DNA of 51,003 nt from Streptomyces solicavernae (lineage in GTDB: Bacteria; Actinomycetota; Actinomycetes; Streptomycetales; Streptomycetaceae), in assembly GCF_029968095.1 (NCBI RefSeq), contig NZ_JASCIR010000036.1, forward strand, positions 1 to 51,003. Direction: 5' to 3'. Under the pieces are notes generated by a model. That model ran no database searches, was not told the DNA's origin, and worked only from the letters and a program-made list of their open reading frames with translations. Position 1 is the stretch's first letter. Every line of letters starts with the position of its first letter. Made by a program: the position numbers and the translations under genes. This document shows positions 38,414-46,513 of this stretch, piece after piece.

Positions 38414-39181
38414 TCAGGCGGCGGTCTGCAGCGTGGTCTGGTCGGATGCGAGGACTTGAAGGCGGGCGGCCACGGCCTGCGGACCGCGCGCCGCCATCGC
38501 CCACAGGGCACTGAGCCGTCGGCCGGAGGACCAGATGCCGGTGGTGGGCGGCCGGAACGGTGCCACGGCGATGTCCTGGTCCGCGAACGGGTTCTGGTCG
38601 AGATAGGTCATGCCGCCGGTCCCGCACAGATACGCGCGGGCGCCGGTCGCCGCGGAAAGGTCCGCGAGCCGGACGGAGCGGCCCGGCCGGGCCGGCAGAG
38701 GGTTGCTGGTGAGGACCTGGCCCTTCCAGCCCAGCAGGTCCAGCAGGACGCGGGTGGAGGTCTCGGCAACCGTCGCGGTCTTGCCGGTGTCGAATGCATC
38801 CAGCACCGGATCCAGGGCCTCGGCGAGGGCGGGCCAGTGAGGGCTGGCCCCATAGTGCTGCCGCAGCATCCCTGCGGTCCTGCGGCGGGCCAGGTCCGGG
38901 TAGTCGATCACGGCGTCGCGGATGAGGGTGGGCCGTCCGCTCGGCAGGCGGGTGGGGATGGTAAGCCACTGCTGACCGGCGGGGTCGCCGAGGTTCGCGA
39001 GGCGGGCTCGGTGCTGGTAGTCGCGGCGGGTGAACTGCACGTCGTCCAGGACGATCCAGTAGTCCGCCGCGAACAGCTTGGCCAGCGTGGTCAGCCGGGG
39101 CAGGAAATTCGGCTGGTGGATGGCACACAACCCGCCCGGCTCGGGCAGGTCACGCGGCGAGGTAGGCGGTGAAGCCATCAT
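38414..39181 (-). CDS. WbqC-like family protein
   Basis: A 255-residue protein of the WbqC family. Landmarks are LCAIHQPNFLPRLTTLAKLF, then DYWIVLDDVQFTRRDYQHRA, and ARAYLCGTGGMTYLDQNPF. The family is found in glycan and polyketide loci. Some members are thought to act in acyl or glycyl transfer, but the biochemistry is poorly defined. The start ATG ATG at 39181/39178 lies inside the YdcF gene end (about 30-bp overlap); a GTG-like extension to 39211 is less likely. The overlap indicates translational coupling. A hairpin terminator follows the stop. Confidence 0.82.
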   Translation of the reverse strand: MMASPPTSPRDLPEPGGLCAIHQPNFLPRLTTLAKLFAADYWIVLDDVQFTRRDYQHRARLANLGDPAGQQWLTIPTRLPSGRPTLIRDAVIDYPDLARRRTAGMLRQHYGASPHWPALAEALDPVLDAFDTGKTATVAETSTRVLLDLLGWKGQVLTSNPLPARPGRSVRLADLSAATGARAYLCGTGGMTYLDQNPFADQDIAVAPFRPPTTGIWSSGRRLSALWAMAARGPQAVAARLQVLASDQTTLQTAA

Positions 39182-39818
39182 GGACGAGGAGCTCGTACGC
39201 TGCACGCACATCCTCCGGGACAGGCTGGGAGATGGCGAAGCCGAGTGCCGGATACTCGATGACCCGTTGCAGGTCGCCGACCATCATGCTGATCACTGTC
39301 TTCTCGTCGCCCATGCCCTTGAGGTAGGCGTCGAGCGACAACGGGTCGGAGGTGCAGATCACTTCGACGTCGGGCCACTGCTTTTGGCAGGTGGCGAACG
39401 CCCGTCGCTCCATGTACGGCATGGTGATGAGCAGTACGGAACGCGGCCGTGAGCCGGCGGCAGCGAGGGCGTCGCGCGCGAAGGCGATGTTCTGGCCGGT
39501 GTTGGCGGCCTTCGGCTCCAGCAGCATCGCCTGGTCGGGAACGCCGAGCGTGAGAGCGTGTTCGCGGAAATGCACGGCCTCGCCACGGGGGAATACGTCG
39601 CTGGTGGCTGAGCTGTTGCCGCCGGTGAACACGAGAGTGGGGAAGAGGCCGGTCTTGTACAGGTTGGCGCTGTAGGTGCTGACGCCGAGGTCGTTGCATC
39701 CCAGGGCCACTGCCGCGTCGCACGCGTGGAGATCGTGCCCCATGTGGTGGTAATCCCAGATCAGTTGGGCGGCCTGCCGCTGGCTCTCGGTAATCTCCTG
39801 CGGTCGTTCGTCCGTCAC
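39150..39818 (-). CDS. YdcF/SanA-like (DUF218) protein
   Basis: A 222-residue protein of the ElyC/SanA/YdcF family. CDAAVALGCNDLGVSTYSANLY is the first strand, TLVFTGGNSSATSDVF and EPKAANTGQNIAFARDAL are conserved loops, and SVLLITMPYMERRAFATCQK is the third. E. coli YdcF binds SAM; others act on the cell envelope. There is no membrane segment, so this one is cytoplasmic. The start is GTG 39818: GGGAG lies seven bases upstream, and GTGA overlaps the XRE regulator's stop. The longer ATG at 39866 would sit inside the regulator. It is the middle gene of a three-gene operon. Confidence 0.85.
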   Translation of the reverse strand: MTDERPQEITESQRQAAQLIWDYHHMGHDLHACDAAVALGCNDLGVSTYSANLYKTGLFPTLVFTGGNSSATSDVFPRGEAVHFREHALTLGVPDQAMLLEPKAANTGQNIAFARDALAAAGSRPRSVLLITMPYMERRAFATCQKQWPDVEVICTSDPLSLDAYLKGMGDEKTVISMMVGDLQRVIEYPALGFAISQPVPEDVRAAYELLVHDGFTAYLAA

Positions 39819-40936
39819 TCTGCACTCCCTGTTCGCTGATGCGGCGATCTGAATGCTCCCTCGCACGTGCGTCTGATCGCCTCGATGCTACGCAGCTGAT
39901 GTCCCAGACCGGCCTCGGCCGCGATGCGTGCCGCGTCGTCGAGAAGGCGGAGCCCTGCATCGTGGGTGGCAGGGTCGGTGCGCAGGATGTGGGCTTGTGC
40001 GGTGGTCAGCTGCACCCGCTGCATCGGGGACTCCGCGCTGCCCGTGGTGCAGGCGATATCGAGGAATCGGAACGCTGCGGCGAGGTCGCCGGCCCCTCGG
40101 CGGGCGAGAGCGAGTTTCTGGTGGGCGACCGACCAGTCGTCGATCTCGGCGAGATTCTCGAAGTCGCGGGTCGCGGCCTGCATGACGCGGGTCGCGTAGT
40201 CGTGCTCGCCGTCCTTGCTCAGCGCGGTCCCCACCCATAGTTGGGCCCTCGCCCGGTCAAGAGAGGAGAGCCGTTCGTCGACGGCGAGGGTCTCGTAGGC
40301 GCGGGCGGCGACCTTCAGCTTGCCGGACATCTCGGCGACCACCGCGAGGGACAGATCGAGCTGGGCGACTCGGCGGGGGATGTCGAGCTGGGTAAAGACC
40401 GCGCGGGCGCCGGCATAGGAGTGCCGGGCGGACATCAGCCCCTCGAACGTCCCCTGGTATCGCTTAAGGTCGCCGAGCAGAGCGGTGGAACGAGCAAAGA
40501 GGTAGAGGCCCTTCTCGTCCAGGTCAGGGGCCTTGAACCGGCTCAGCCACCGGGTAATAAGACTGTTGGCGGAGGCGAAGTTCTGCCGAGAGAGGGCGAC
40601 CACGACGCGGTCCAGGTCGTCGGCCCAGGACTCGTACTCCCAGGTTCTGGGACCGGAGGCGGTGACGCGGCGTCGGCCGGCGTTCTGCACCGGGCTGGTC
40701 ATCTCGGACAGGAGCGTTTCGAACCGCAGGTGGACGGCGGCGTCCGCGCGGCCGAGGGCAGTGTCGAGGATGGCCTGGGTGTCGGGTCTGGGCTCGGTGT
40801 CGGCGAGCTTGCTCTCCCACTTGGACACGGTCTCGACGGCCAGGCCGAGCTGCTGGGCGAAGGCCCGCACGCTCAGTCGCAGGGCGAGCCGCAGGGCCTT
40901 GGCCTCCAGGCCGGTCCAGTGGTGCACGGTCGCCAC
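39815..40936 (-). CDS. XRE-family regulator with TPR-like C-terminus
   Basis: A 373-residue regulator. The N-terminal helix-turn-helix ALRLALRLSVRAFAQQLGLA is followed by VETVSKWESKL (residues about 14-45). Alpha-helical repeats fill residues 110-350 (for example LSSLDRARAQLWVGTALSKD). Proteins of this design are frequent in Streptomyces, often next to small ATPase genes, as here. The GTG start has GGGAG seven bases upstream. It is divergent from the resolvase-like/ATPase operon, and phased 11-bp repeats in the shared promoter region are its probable binding site. Confidence 0.9.
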   Translation of the reverse strand: MATVHHWTGLEAKALRLALRLSVRAFAQQLGLAVETVSKWESKLADTEPRPDTQAILDTALGRADAAVHLRFETLLSEMTSPVQNAGRRRVTASGPRTWEYESWADDLDRVVVALSRQNFASANSLITRWLSRFKAPDLDEKGLYLFARSTALLGDLKRYQGTFEGLMSARHSYAGARAVFTQLDIPRRVAQLDLSLAVVAEMSGKLKVAARAYETLAVDERLSSLDRARAQLWVGTALSKDGEHDYATRVMQAATRDFENLAEIDDWSVAHQKLALARRGAGDLAAAFRFLDIACTTGSAESPMQRVQLTTAQAHILRTDPATHDAGLRLLDDAARIAAEAGLGHQLRSIEAIRRTCEGAFRSPHQRTGSAE

Positions 40937-41090
40937 GCGTCACTCCCTTCCACCAGTCATCGAAGCAGATCCGTGCAGTCGGCGGGACGGAAGTGGAACG
41001 GAAGTAGAACGGCCGGTGATTGGCCGCGAGTTGGCCGGGCGCCACGCTCAGAGCGTCACCACTTGTCGAGTCTTTTGCATGGTCCTGAGC
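40937..41090. promoter_or_regulatory. Divergent promoter region with 11-bp phased direct repeats
   Basis: GGAAGTGGAAC (40989-40999) is followed at once by GGAAGTAGAAC (41000-41010). TTGGCCG occurs at 41020 and again at 41031, also 11 bp apart. One-helical-turn spacing places each pair on one face of the DNA, as expected for an XRE repressor/activator site controlling both operons. Confidence 0.6.
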
Positions 41091-41519
41091 ATGGAACCCC
41101 TCACGGAGCATCGCCCGGTCAGCGGCCCGGTCGTTTACGGCTTCCTGCGGCTGGTGCGGGTCTCCCAGGCGCGGCAGGACGCGCTGGTCGCCTCGCTCGT
41201 CGAGTACTGCCGCAGCCACGAGCTGCAGTTGTCCGGCGTCTTCACCGACCGCGACGCGTCCGCCGGTCCCGCCTCGGCGGCGTTCACCGGGCTGCTGGAC
41301 GTGCTCGCGCTGCCAGACGTCTACGGCGTCGTCGCCCCGGCCATGTCGCACCTGGGGCCGAAGGCCATAGCCGCTGAACGCGGGTGGCGGATCGAGGCGG
41401 CCGGCTCGCGGGTGCTGCTGGTCCGGGGGCCCCGCACGGCCCACCACTCCGTCTCCCGCAGCGGTCCCGTCCGTCGCCGTCACCCAGGCACCACCCGCGT
41501 CCTGGACGCCGAGTCATGA
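41091..41519 (+). CDS. Small resolvase-like protein, probably non-catalytic
   Basis: A 142-residue protein resembling the N-terminal domain of serine recombinases. VVYGFLRLVRVSQARQDALV is the first strand-helix, ELQLSGVFTDRDASAGPASA the second, and LDVLALPDVYGVVAPAMSHL the third. It ends after this domain in an Arg-rich tail and lacks the DNA-binding and zinc regions of real integrases. The usual catalytic arrangement (YxRVSxxxQ) is only loosely present. Such small proteins are common beside regulatory ATPases in Streptomyces. Its stop overlaps the next start by ATGA. Confidence 0.6.
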   Translation: MEPLTEHRPVSGPVVYGFLRLVRVSQARQDALVASLVEYCRSHELQLSGVFTDRDASAGPASAAFTGLLDVLALPDVYGVVAPAMSHLGPKAIAAERGWRIEAAGSRVLLVRGPRTAHHSVSRSGPVRRRHPGTTRVLDAES

Positions 41520-41929
41520 GGACCGTGATGACCAAGACGACCCAGCGGTTCTTCGACGCGCGGCCCGAGTCGGTCAGCCAGGCACGGTCCTTCACCTCTG
41601 AGGCCCTGACCGACTGGGGCCTGCCGGACCGCGCCGAGGACGTCCGGCTCTGCGTCTCCGAGCTCGCCACCAACGCCCTGGTCCACGGCACTGCCCCCGG
41701 ACACGGTTTCCTGGTCAAGCTCGACGCCGACGAGGAAGTCGTACGCCTGGAAGTGCACGACAGCCGCGGCCACCACCCGGAAGCCCGGCAGGCCGCCGAC
41801 ACGGACACCTCCGGACGCGGGCTGATCCTGGTGAACGCGCTCGCCGACGGCTGGGGAGTCAAGGACCGCACTCCGTTCGGGAAGATCATCTGGTCCTGCT
41901 TCAAGGCCACGGGAGGCACGACAGCATGA
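41516..41929 (+). CDS. Anti-sigma-type ATP-binding protein (HATPase/RsbW-like)
   Basis: A 137-residue GHKL-ATPase-domain protein of the RsbW/SpoIIAB-like class. The N box is DVRLCVSELATNALVHGT with the key Asn, the G1 box is LEVHDSRGHHPE, and the G2 box is SGRGLILVNALADGWG. These kinases bind and phosphorylate anti-sigma antagonists or work with regulatory proteins in differentiation. ATG 41516 overlaps the previous stop (ATGA). ATG 41528 is possible. Its stop overlaps the next start, so three genes are chained. Confidence 0.92.
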   Translation: MRTVMTKTTQRFFDARPESVSQARSFTSEALTDWGLPDRAEDVRLCVSELATNALVHGTAPGHGFLVKLDADEEVVRLEVHDSRGHHPEARQAADTDTSGRGLILVNALADGWGVKDRTPFGKIIWSCFKATGGTTA

Positions 41930-42396
41930 GCGTCCTGCTCACTCCGCCCGGCCCTGAGCTGCGGCTGCTGGTGTCGCTCGCCGCCTGGACCTGGACCGGC
42001 ACCCGCCCGGACGGCCGCGAGATCGCGCACATCCTGATCACCCACACCCCTGCCCTGACCGGCTCGGGCACCGCTGAGACGGCCGAGGCCCGGATGCGGC
42101 GGCTGTCCGCCAGCCTCGGTGGCCTGGCCGGCGCCCGGGAGGTCATCCCGGAGCTGGAGCGTTGCCTGCAGATCGTCGGCGACCAGGTGCTGGTGCACTT
42201 CCCCGGCGCCTCCCGGCGGCTGCGGCTGCCTACCCGTCGGTCCTGGACCGAACTGGTCGCCCGCAGCGGCGAGGCAATTCTCCTGCTCGGGCTGGACCCC
42301 CTGCCGCAGTCCGCTGACGCCGCCAAGGTCGACGCCTACCTGGATGCAGCGCTCGCAGCCGACCGGCTGCTGTTAGGACGCGCCCGCACCCGCTGA
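41926..42396 (+). CDS. Uncharacterised protein with a TTA codon
   Basis: I do not recognise this 156-residue protein. It starts MSVLLTPPGPELRLLVSLAA and contains a Trp-rich WTWTGTRPDG, a helical middle and the strand QVLVHFPGASRRLRLPTRRS. Residue 150 is encoded by TTA (42373-42375), the rare leucine codon read by the bldA tRNA in Streptomyces. It is the only in-frame TTA I noticed in the window. Full-length synthesis may therefore depend on developmental stage, although only seven residues follow that codon. ATGA overlap with the ATPase gene shows coupling. Confidence 0.75.
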   Translation: MSVLLTPPGPELRLLVSLAAWTWTGTRPDGREIAHILITHTPALTGSGTAETAEARMRRLSASLGGLAGAREVIPELERCLQIVGDQVLVHFPGASRRLRLPTRRSWTELVARSGEAILLLGLDPLPQSADAAKVDAYLDAALAADRLLLGRARTR

Positions 42397-42448
42397 AACC
42401 GGATCTCCTCGCACGGCCCCCGGACGGAACGGATGAGAGGGAACTGCC

Positions 42449-43570
42449 ATGGAAACCTTCGAACGCGCCCGGCTGGACGCCTACTTCGCCCGGATCGCCG
42501 CCCAGTTCGCCCCGGGTGAGCAGACAGCGTCGTTCCTGATCACGCACCTGCTGGCCGAGCGTCCCGCGTTCGTCCGCGCGGTCGCCGCGATGACCCGGCT
42601 CACCGCGGTGCTGCCCAAGCCGAAGTCCGTCCACCCGGCCGCGAAGCGCGAGGTCGAGCAGACGCACATGGTCGACACCCTCACCCGCGAATTGTTCGCC
42701 CAGGCCGACGACGCTCTGGACTACCTCGAATCCCGTGCCGCCGACCAGACGGTCACCCTGCTGGACGTCGGCGGCTACTTCGCCCCCAGCCTCGCCGACG
42801 TCCACAACCGCTTCACCGGCCAGCTCGCCGGGGTGATCGAGGACACCGAGAACGGGCACCGCCGCTACGAGGACCTCGACAAACTGCCCTGCCCCGTCAT
42901 CTCCGTCGCCCGCTCACCGCTGAAGGACCCCGAAGACTTCCTCGTCGGCCAGTCCGTAGTCTTCTCCACCGAGGCCGTCATGCGCGATCGCGGTGACATC
43001 CTCCACGGCCGCCCCGCCCTGGTGATCGGCTTCGGCAAGCTCGGCAGCTCGATCGCCCGCCTCCTGCACGCCAAAGGCGTCCAGGTCACAGTCTTCGACA
43101 TCGACCCCGTCCGCCGCACCCAGGCCCTCTCCCAAGGATTCACCGTCGCCCGCGACCGCGAAGCCGCCCTGACCGGCGCCGGCCTGGTCCTCTGCGCGAC
43201 CGGCGCCGTCTCCCTGCGCGGCGAGGACTTCTCCCACCTGCGTAATGGCGCCTACGTCGCCACCGTCACGAGCAGCGAGGACGAACTCGACCTCGCCGGA
43301 CTCCCCGACGTCTACACCCGCACCCAGGTCGGCGACCACGTCACCCGCTACCAGACCACCGGTCACTACTTCTATCTGGCGAACGGCGGCAACGCCGTCA
43401 ACTTCATCCACGGCGCCAGCGTTGGGCCGTTCATCTTCCTGGTCCAGGCCGAGATCCTCGCCGCGATCAGGATGCTCACCCGCGGCGACCTCGCCCCCGG
43501 CATCCATGAGGTCCCCGCACCCGACCGCGAAGCCATCGCGGCGACCTGGCTCTCCTACTTCAACAGGTGA
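42449..43570 (+). CDS. S-adenosylhomocysteinase-like NAD-binding protein
   Basis: A 373-residue protein related to the adenosylhomocysteinase fold. The Rossmann domain starts GRPALVIGFGKLGSSIARLL (near 190) and continues DIDPVRRTQALSQGF and LVLCATGAVSLRGEDFSHLR. The C-terminal GGNAVNFIHGASVGPFIFLV resembles the end region of SAH hydrolases. The substrate domain is shorter than in housekeeping enzymes (about 370 against 470-490 residues) and lacks several expected motifs. It may act on another nucleoside or serve as a sensor. GAGAGGGA lies before the ATG. Its stop overlaps the NUDIX start. Confidence 0.8.
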   Translation: METFERARLDAYFARIAAQFAPGEQTASFLITHLLAERPAFVRAVAAMTRLTAVLPKPKSVHPAAKREVEQTHMVDTLTRELFAQADDALDYLESRAADQTVTLLDVGGYFAPSLADVHNRFTGQLAGVIEDTENGHRRYEDLDKLPCPVISVARSPLKDPEDFLVGQSVVFSTEAVMRDRGDILHGRPALVIGFGKLGSSIARLLHAKGVQVTVFDIDPVRRTQALSQGFTVARDREAALTGAGLVLCATGAVSLRGEDFSHLRNGAYVATVTSSEDELDLAGLPDVYTRTQVGDHVTRYQTTGHYFYLANGGNAVNFIHGASVGPFIFLVQAEILAAIRMLTRGDLAPGIHEVPAPDREAIAATWLSYFNR

Positions 43571-44118
43571 TCACCATGACCATCACGGCCAACCACATCC
43601 GCACCACCATCGCCGCCTACCTCGACGAACACCCCGAGGACAAGCGCGAACTCGGCGTCGTCCTCGGCCTCCTGGACGACGGCGACGACCTCACCAACCG
43701 CAAGACCCTGCCCGGCCACGTCACCGCAGGGGCTATCCTCGTCGGCCCTGACGGCCGCATCCTGCACATTCTCCACAACGTCACCCAGAAGTGGCTTTTG
43801 CCCGGCGGTCATCTGGAGCCCTCGGATGAGACGCTCTTGCAGGCCGCCGGCCGCGAACTCGCAGAGGAGACCGGCATCCCGCCCCACGTCGTCACCCCGC
43901 ACGGCGAGACTCCGCTCCACATCGACATCCACCCCATCGACGCCAACCTCGCCAAGGGCGAGCCCGCCCACCAGCACTTCGACTTCCGCTTCCTCTTCCG
44001 CACCACCGCCGACATCGGCGAACTCCAGGCCGAAGAAGTCTCCGACGCTGCCTGGCGAACGGTCGGCGCCCTCCACGACGAGAGGTTGGGTCAGCGCGTC
44101 GCCCAAGCACTGCGTTGA
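43567..44118 (+). CDS. NUDIX hydrolase
   Basis: A 183-residue NUDIX protein that cleaves a nucleoside diphosphate linked to another moiety. The NUDIX box reads GGHLEPSDETLLQAAGRELA then EETG, with one extra residue between the first Gly and Glu compared with the consensus. The strand HVTAGAILVGPDGRILHILH precedes it. The GTG at 43567 overlaps the previous stop (GTGA); ATG 43576 is an alternative. Being coupled to an SAH-hydrolase-like gene, it may handle a modified nucleotide. It is distinct from the second NUDIX gene 0.8 kb downstream. Confidence 0.9.
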   Translation: MITMTITANHIRTTIAAYLDEHPEDKRELGVVLGLLDDGDDLTNRKTLPGHVTAGAILVGPDGRILHILHNVTQKWLLPGGHLEPSDETLLQAAGRELAEETGIPPHVVTPHGETPLHIDIHPIDANLAKGEPAHQHFDFRFLFRTTADIGELQAEEVSDAAWRTVGALHDERLGQRVAQALR

Positions 44119-44954
44119 CCCCAAGACCGGCCGCCCCTGCGCCTGCGACCCCCGACGCGCGCGGGGGCGGCCTCCCAGCCCGCCCAGCGACAGGCTGGAA
44201 GCACCACGACCTCGGCCAGGAAGGCGCTGCGCAGCGCTACTACCAGGTGGGATACCAACTTGCCTGCGAAGCCGACCCCCACGGCCACGCCGCCTGGATG
44301 ATGCGAGCCCTGGCCCATCAGGCTCTCAGTCTCAAGCAACCCCATCACTGCATCGACCTCGCGGCAGCCGCCCTCACTCGCGGCGCCGGGCACGTCGACG
44401 GCCAGACCGAGGCCCTGCTCCACATCACGCACGCGCGCGCCTATGCGGCCACCGGAGACAGCCCCTCCGCCGCCCGCGCGCTTCTGGCCGCCGAGGACGC
44501 ACTGCTTCGGGAGGACGGGCCGCAGCCCGGCTACTCCCGCGTCAGCGGCCCGGCGGCCGGAACGGTCGCCAGCCATACCGCCCGCACGCTCACCGACCTT
44601 GCGGACCACATCGGCACCGAGCAGCAGCACCGCGACGCCCTGGCCCGCTGGGACCCCGTGAAGTTCAAGCGCGTCCACGCCCTGACGCACGCCGATCTCG
44701 GGGACAGCCTCGCAGCGCAGGCCCGCGCGGACGAGGCAGTGGCGGCCTGGGATCAGGCACTGACGCTGATGGGAGGCATGGTCTCCGACCGCACCCATAA
44801 GGCAGTCACGTCCCTGCTCTCCACTCTCGCCGTCTACCGACGCCGCGGCGTGCCCGGTTCTGCCGAACTCGCCCGCAGAGCACGCGAAGCGCTCGCCCAA
44901 CATGCCGAACAACCCGGCCGACGAAGGGACCACCGTGGCTCAGCCGACCACTGA
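44115..44954 (+). CDS. TPR-type protein, apparently a regulator without its DNA-binding head
   Basis: A 279-residue frame opening with TTG that overlaps the NUDIX stop. From about residue 27 it reads like the C-terminal helical-repeat part of XRE/TPR regulators: DLGQEGAAQRYYQVGYQLAC, then HGHAAWMMRALAHQALSLKQ, HARAYAATGDSPSAARALLA and LTDLADHIGTEQQHRDALAR. The helix-turn-helix that normally precedes this is absent, and the first 25 residues are Pro/Ala-rich junk. It is either a truncated regulator or a stand-alone TPR protein. It overlaps the next NUDIX gene by 20 bp. Confidence 0.6.
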   Translation: MTPRPAAPAPATPDARGGGLPARPATGWKHHDLGQEGAAQRYYQVGYQLACEADPHGHAAWMMRALAHQALSLKQPHHCIDLAAAALTRGAGHVDGQTEALLHITHARAYAATGDSPSAARALLAAEDALLREDGPQPGYSRVSGPAAGTVASHTARTLTDLADHIGTEQQHRDALARWDPVKFKRVHALTHADLGDSLAAQARADEAVAAWDQALTLMGGMVSDRTHKAVTSLLSTLAVYRRRGVPGSAELARRAREALAQHAEQPGRRRDHRGSADH

Positions 44955-45444
44955 CGACCAACAGCCCAAGGCCATCGAGCCCGCCCTCGACTCCATGACA
45001 CTGCTGGTCGCCGCCGTCATCGTCCACGACCGGGCCGCCGACCGAATCGTCCTCCTGCAGCGCAGTCAGAACGCGAAGTTCGCCCAGGGCATGTGGGACC
45101 TCCCCGTCGGCAAGAGTGAGCCCGGCGAGCCCATCACCGGGACCGCGGTGCGTGAGTTGTACGAGGAGACCGGCCTGACCGTGCAGCCGCAAGCTCTGAG
45201 GGTCGCCCACATCATCCACGGCGCCTGGGGAGTCGAGGCCCCGAACGGCTTCCTCACCGTGGTTTTCGCCGCGCACGACTAGACGGGAGAACCCGAGAAC
45301 CGGGAGCCGCGGAAGCACGCCCAGGTGCGGTGGGTCGATGCCGATGCCATTCCGGAGGAGTTCGTGGACACCACGCACAGCGCGCTGCGCCGCTATCTCG
45401 ACGGCGGCCCCGAGGTCTCCCTCGACGGCTGGACCCGTCCCTGA
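44935..45444 (+). pseudogene. NUDIX hydrolase interrupted by a nonsense codon
   Basis: GTG 44935 (GAAGGGA upstream) starts MAQPTTDDQQ. A perfect NUDIX box follows (GKSEPGEPITGTAVRELYEE then TGL), and then LTVVFAAHD. An in-frame TAG at 45280-45282 stops it at 115 residues. The same frame continues beyond it without further stops for 53 codons as TGEPENREPRKHAQVRWVDA and onward to SLDGWTRP, ending TGA 45442-45444. That continuation is typical NUDIX C-terminal sequence. So one base change split the gene. The truncated product lacks the last strand and helix and is probably inactive. Confidence 0.85.
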
Positions 45445-45457
45445 TCCCGAGAATGGG

Positions 45458-45670
45458 GTAAGCCGGTCGCAGACCGAAGGGGCCCGGCTCTTCCGCGAGG
45501 CCTGGATCGCCGGTGTACGTGAGCACTTCCCCGGCGAGCCGAAGGCCGGGTACGTGACCCCCTGGGACGACACCCCCGAATGGGAACGGCAGGCCGCCGG
45601 CGCGGTGTACGAGCAGGCACGGCCTGAGGACGACCCGCAAGGTCTGGCCGCGCAGTACGAGGCCGTCTGA
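45458..45670 (+). pseudogene. Remnant of a small hypothetical gene, start codon lost
   Basis: The frame encodes SRSQTEGARLFREAWIAGVR, then EHFPGEPKAGYVTPWDDTPE and WERQAAGAVYEQ. This resembles the N-terminal half of small Streptomyces proteins of unknown function. The codon where the start should be is GTA (45458-45460), not GTG, and the sequence after VYEQ no longer matches. It is probably dead, lying just after the broken NUDIX gene. Confidence 0.5.
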
Positions 45671-45710
45671 GCGCGTCGGCGGTCCCGGGCGCCCCGCCCC
45701 TGCCGCCCGG

Positions 45711-46277
45711 CTAACACTCCTCCTCGTACCCGATGAGCTGCAACGCCCCCCGGACCGCCGCCTCGAAGGGCTCGGTGGACTCCGCGGAGCGGGCCGTCAC
45801 GTAGGCGCCCTGCACCACCGCCGCCAGGGTCGCGCCGACCGCCTGCGGGTCGAGCCGGGCGTCGATCTCGCCCGCCGACCGGCCCTCGGCGACCAGGTCC
45901 GCGAGGCGGGTGCGGAGCCAGCCGAACAGCTCGTCGAGCGGGGCGCGGAGGCGGGGGTTCTCGACGACGTCGTAGTCCATCGCGAGCCGGCCGACCGGGC
46001 AGCCGCGCAGCACGTCCCGCTCGCGCAGCAGGTACGAGGCGATGCGCCGGGTCGCCGGGCCGGGGCCGGAGAAGTGCGCCTCGGCCGCGTCCATCAGCTC
46101 CTGTGCGCTGCGCTCCGTCGCCGCGCGGGCGAGGCCCGCCTTGCCGTCGAAGTGGTGGTACATGCTGCCGACGCCGACGCCCGAGCGCTGCAGGATCGCC
46201 TTGGGGCTGGTGCCTGCGTAGCCCCGCTCCCAGAGCAGTTCGCGGGTGGCCTCGATCAGCCGTTCTGGGGTCGCCAT
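45711..46277 (-). CDS. TetR-family regulator
   Basis: A 188-residue TetR protein. ERLIEATRELLWERGYAGTS, then the recognition helix PKAILQRSGVGVGSMYHHFD (about 25-45), then the C-terminal domain with GCPVGRLAMDYDVVENPRLR. The pattern is that of the YxaF/AcrR-like group that controls exporters. It lies downstream of the DHA2 exporter on the same strand, separated by a 22-bp repeat array, and is the likely regulator of that exporter or of itself. The first ATG was taken as start; a GTG three codons upstream is possible. Confidence 0.9.
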   Translation of the reverse strand: MATPERLIEATRELLWERGYAGTSPKAILQRSGVGVGSMYHHFDGKAGLARAATERSAQELMDAAEAHFSGPGPATRRIASYLLRERDVLRGCPVGRLAMDYDVVENPRLRAPLDELFGWLRTRLADLVAEGRSAGEIDARLDPQAVGATLAAVVQGAYVTARSAESTEPFEAAVRGALQLIGYEEEC

Positions 46278-46371
46278 GCGCGGCACTCTATCGACGGGGC
46301 GGGAGTCTTTCCCAAGGGTTGGACAGGGCCGCCGATCGGACCTTTCGATGCGCCCGTTCGGGCTTTTCGCT

Positions 46372-46481
46372 GGGCTGCGGTACGTGCTCCGCCGGGCTGC
46401 GGTACGTGCTCCGCCGGGCTGCGGTACGTGCTCCGCCGGGCCGCCGCACACGTTCCGGCGGCCCGCCGCATACGTTCCGCC
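46372..46481. repeat. 22-bp tandem repeat array between TetR and exporter genes
   Basis: GGGCTGCGGTACGTGCTCCGCC occurs three times without change (46372, 46394, 46416; quoted in 22 bases only as GGGCTGCGGT...GCTCCGCC), followed by two diverged copies at 46438 and 46460. Each unit has GCGG...CCGC half-dyads. The period of two helical turns puts all copies on one DNA face. Confidence 0.9.
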
Positions 46482-46513
46482 CGGCCCCCACTTCACGCTC
46501 CCCCGGCGCCCCC

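Noticed and set aside
46372..46481. Possible CRISPR array
   Set aside because: The 22-bp units abut without unique spacers.
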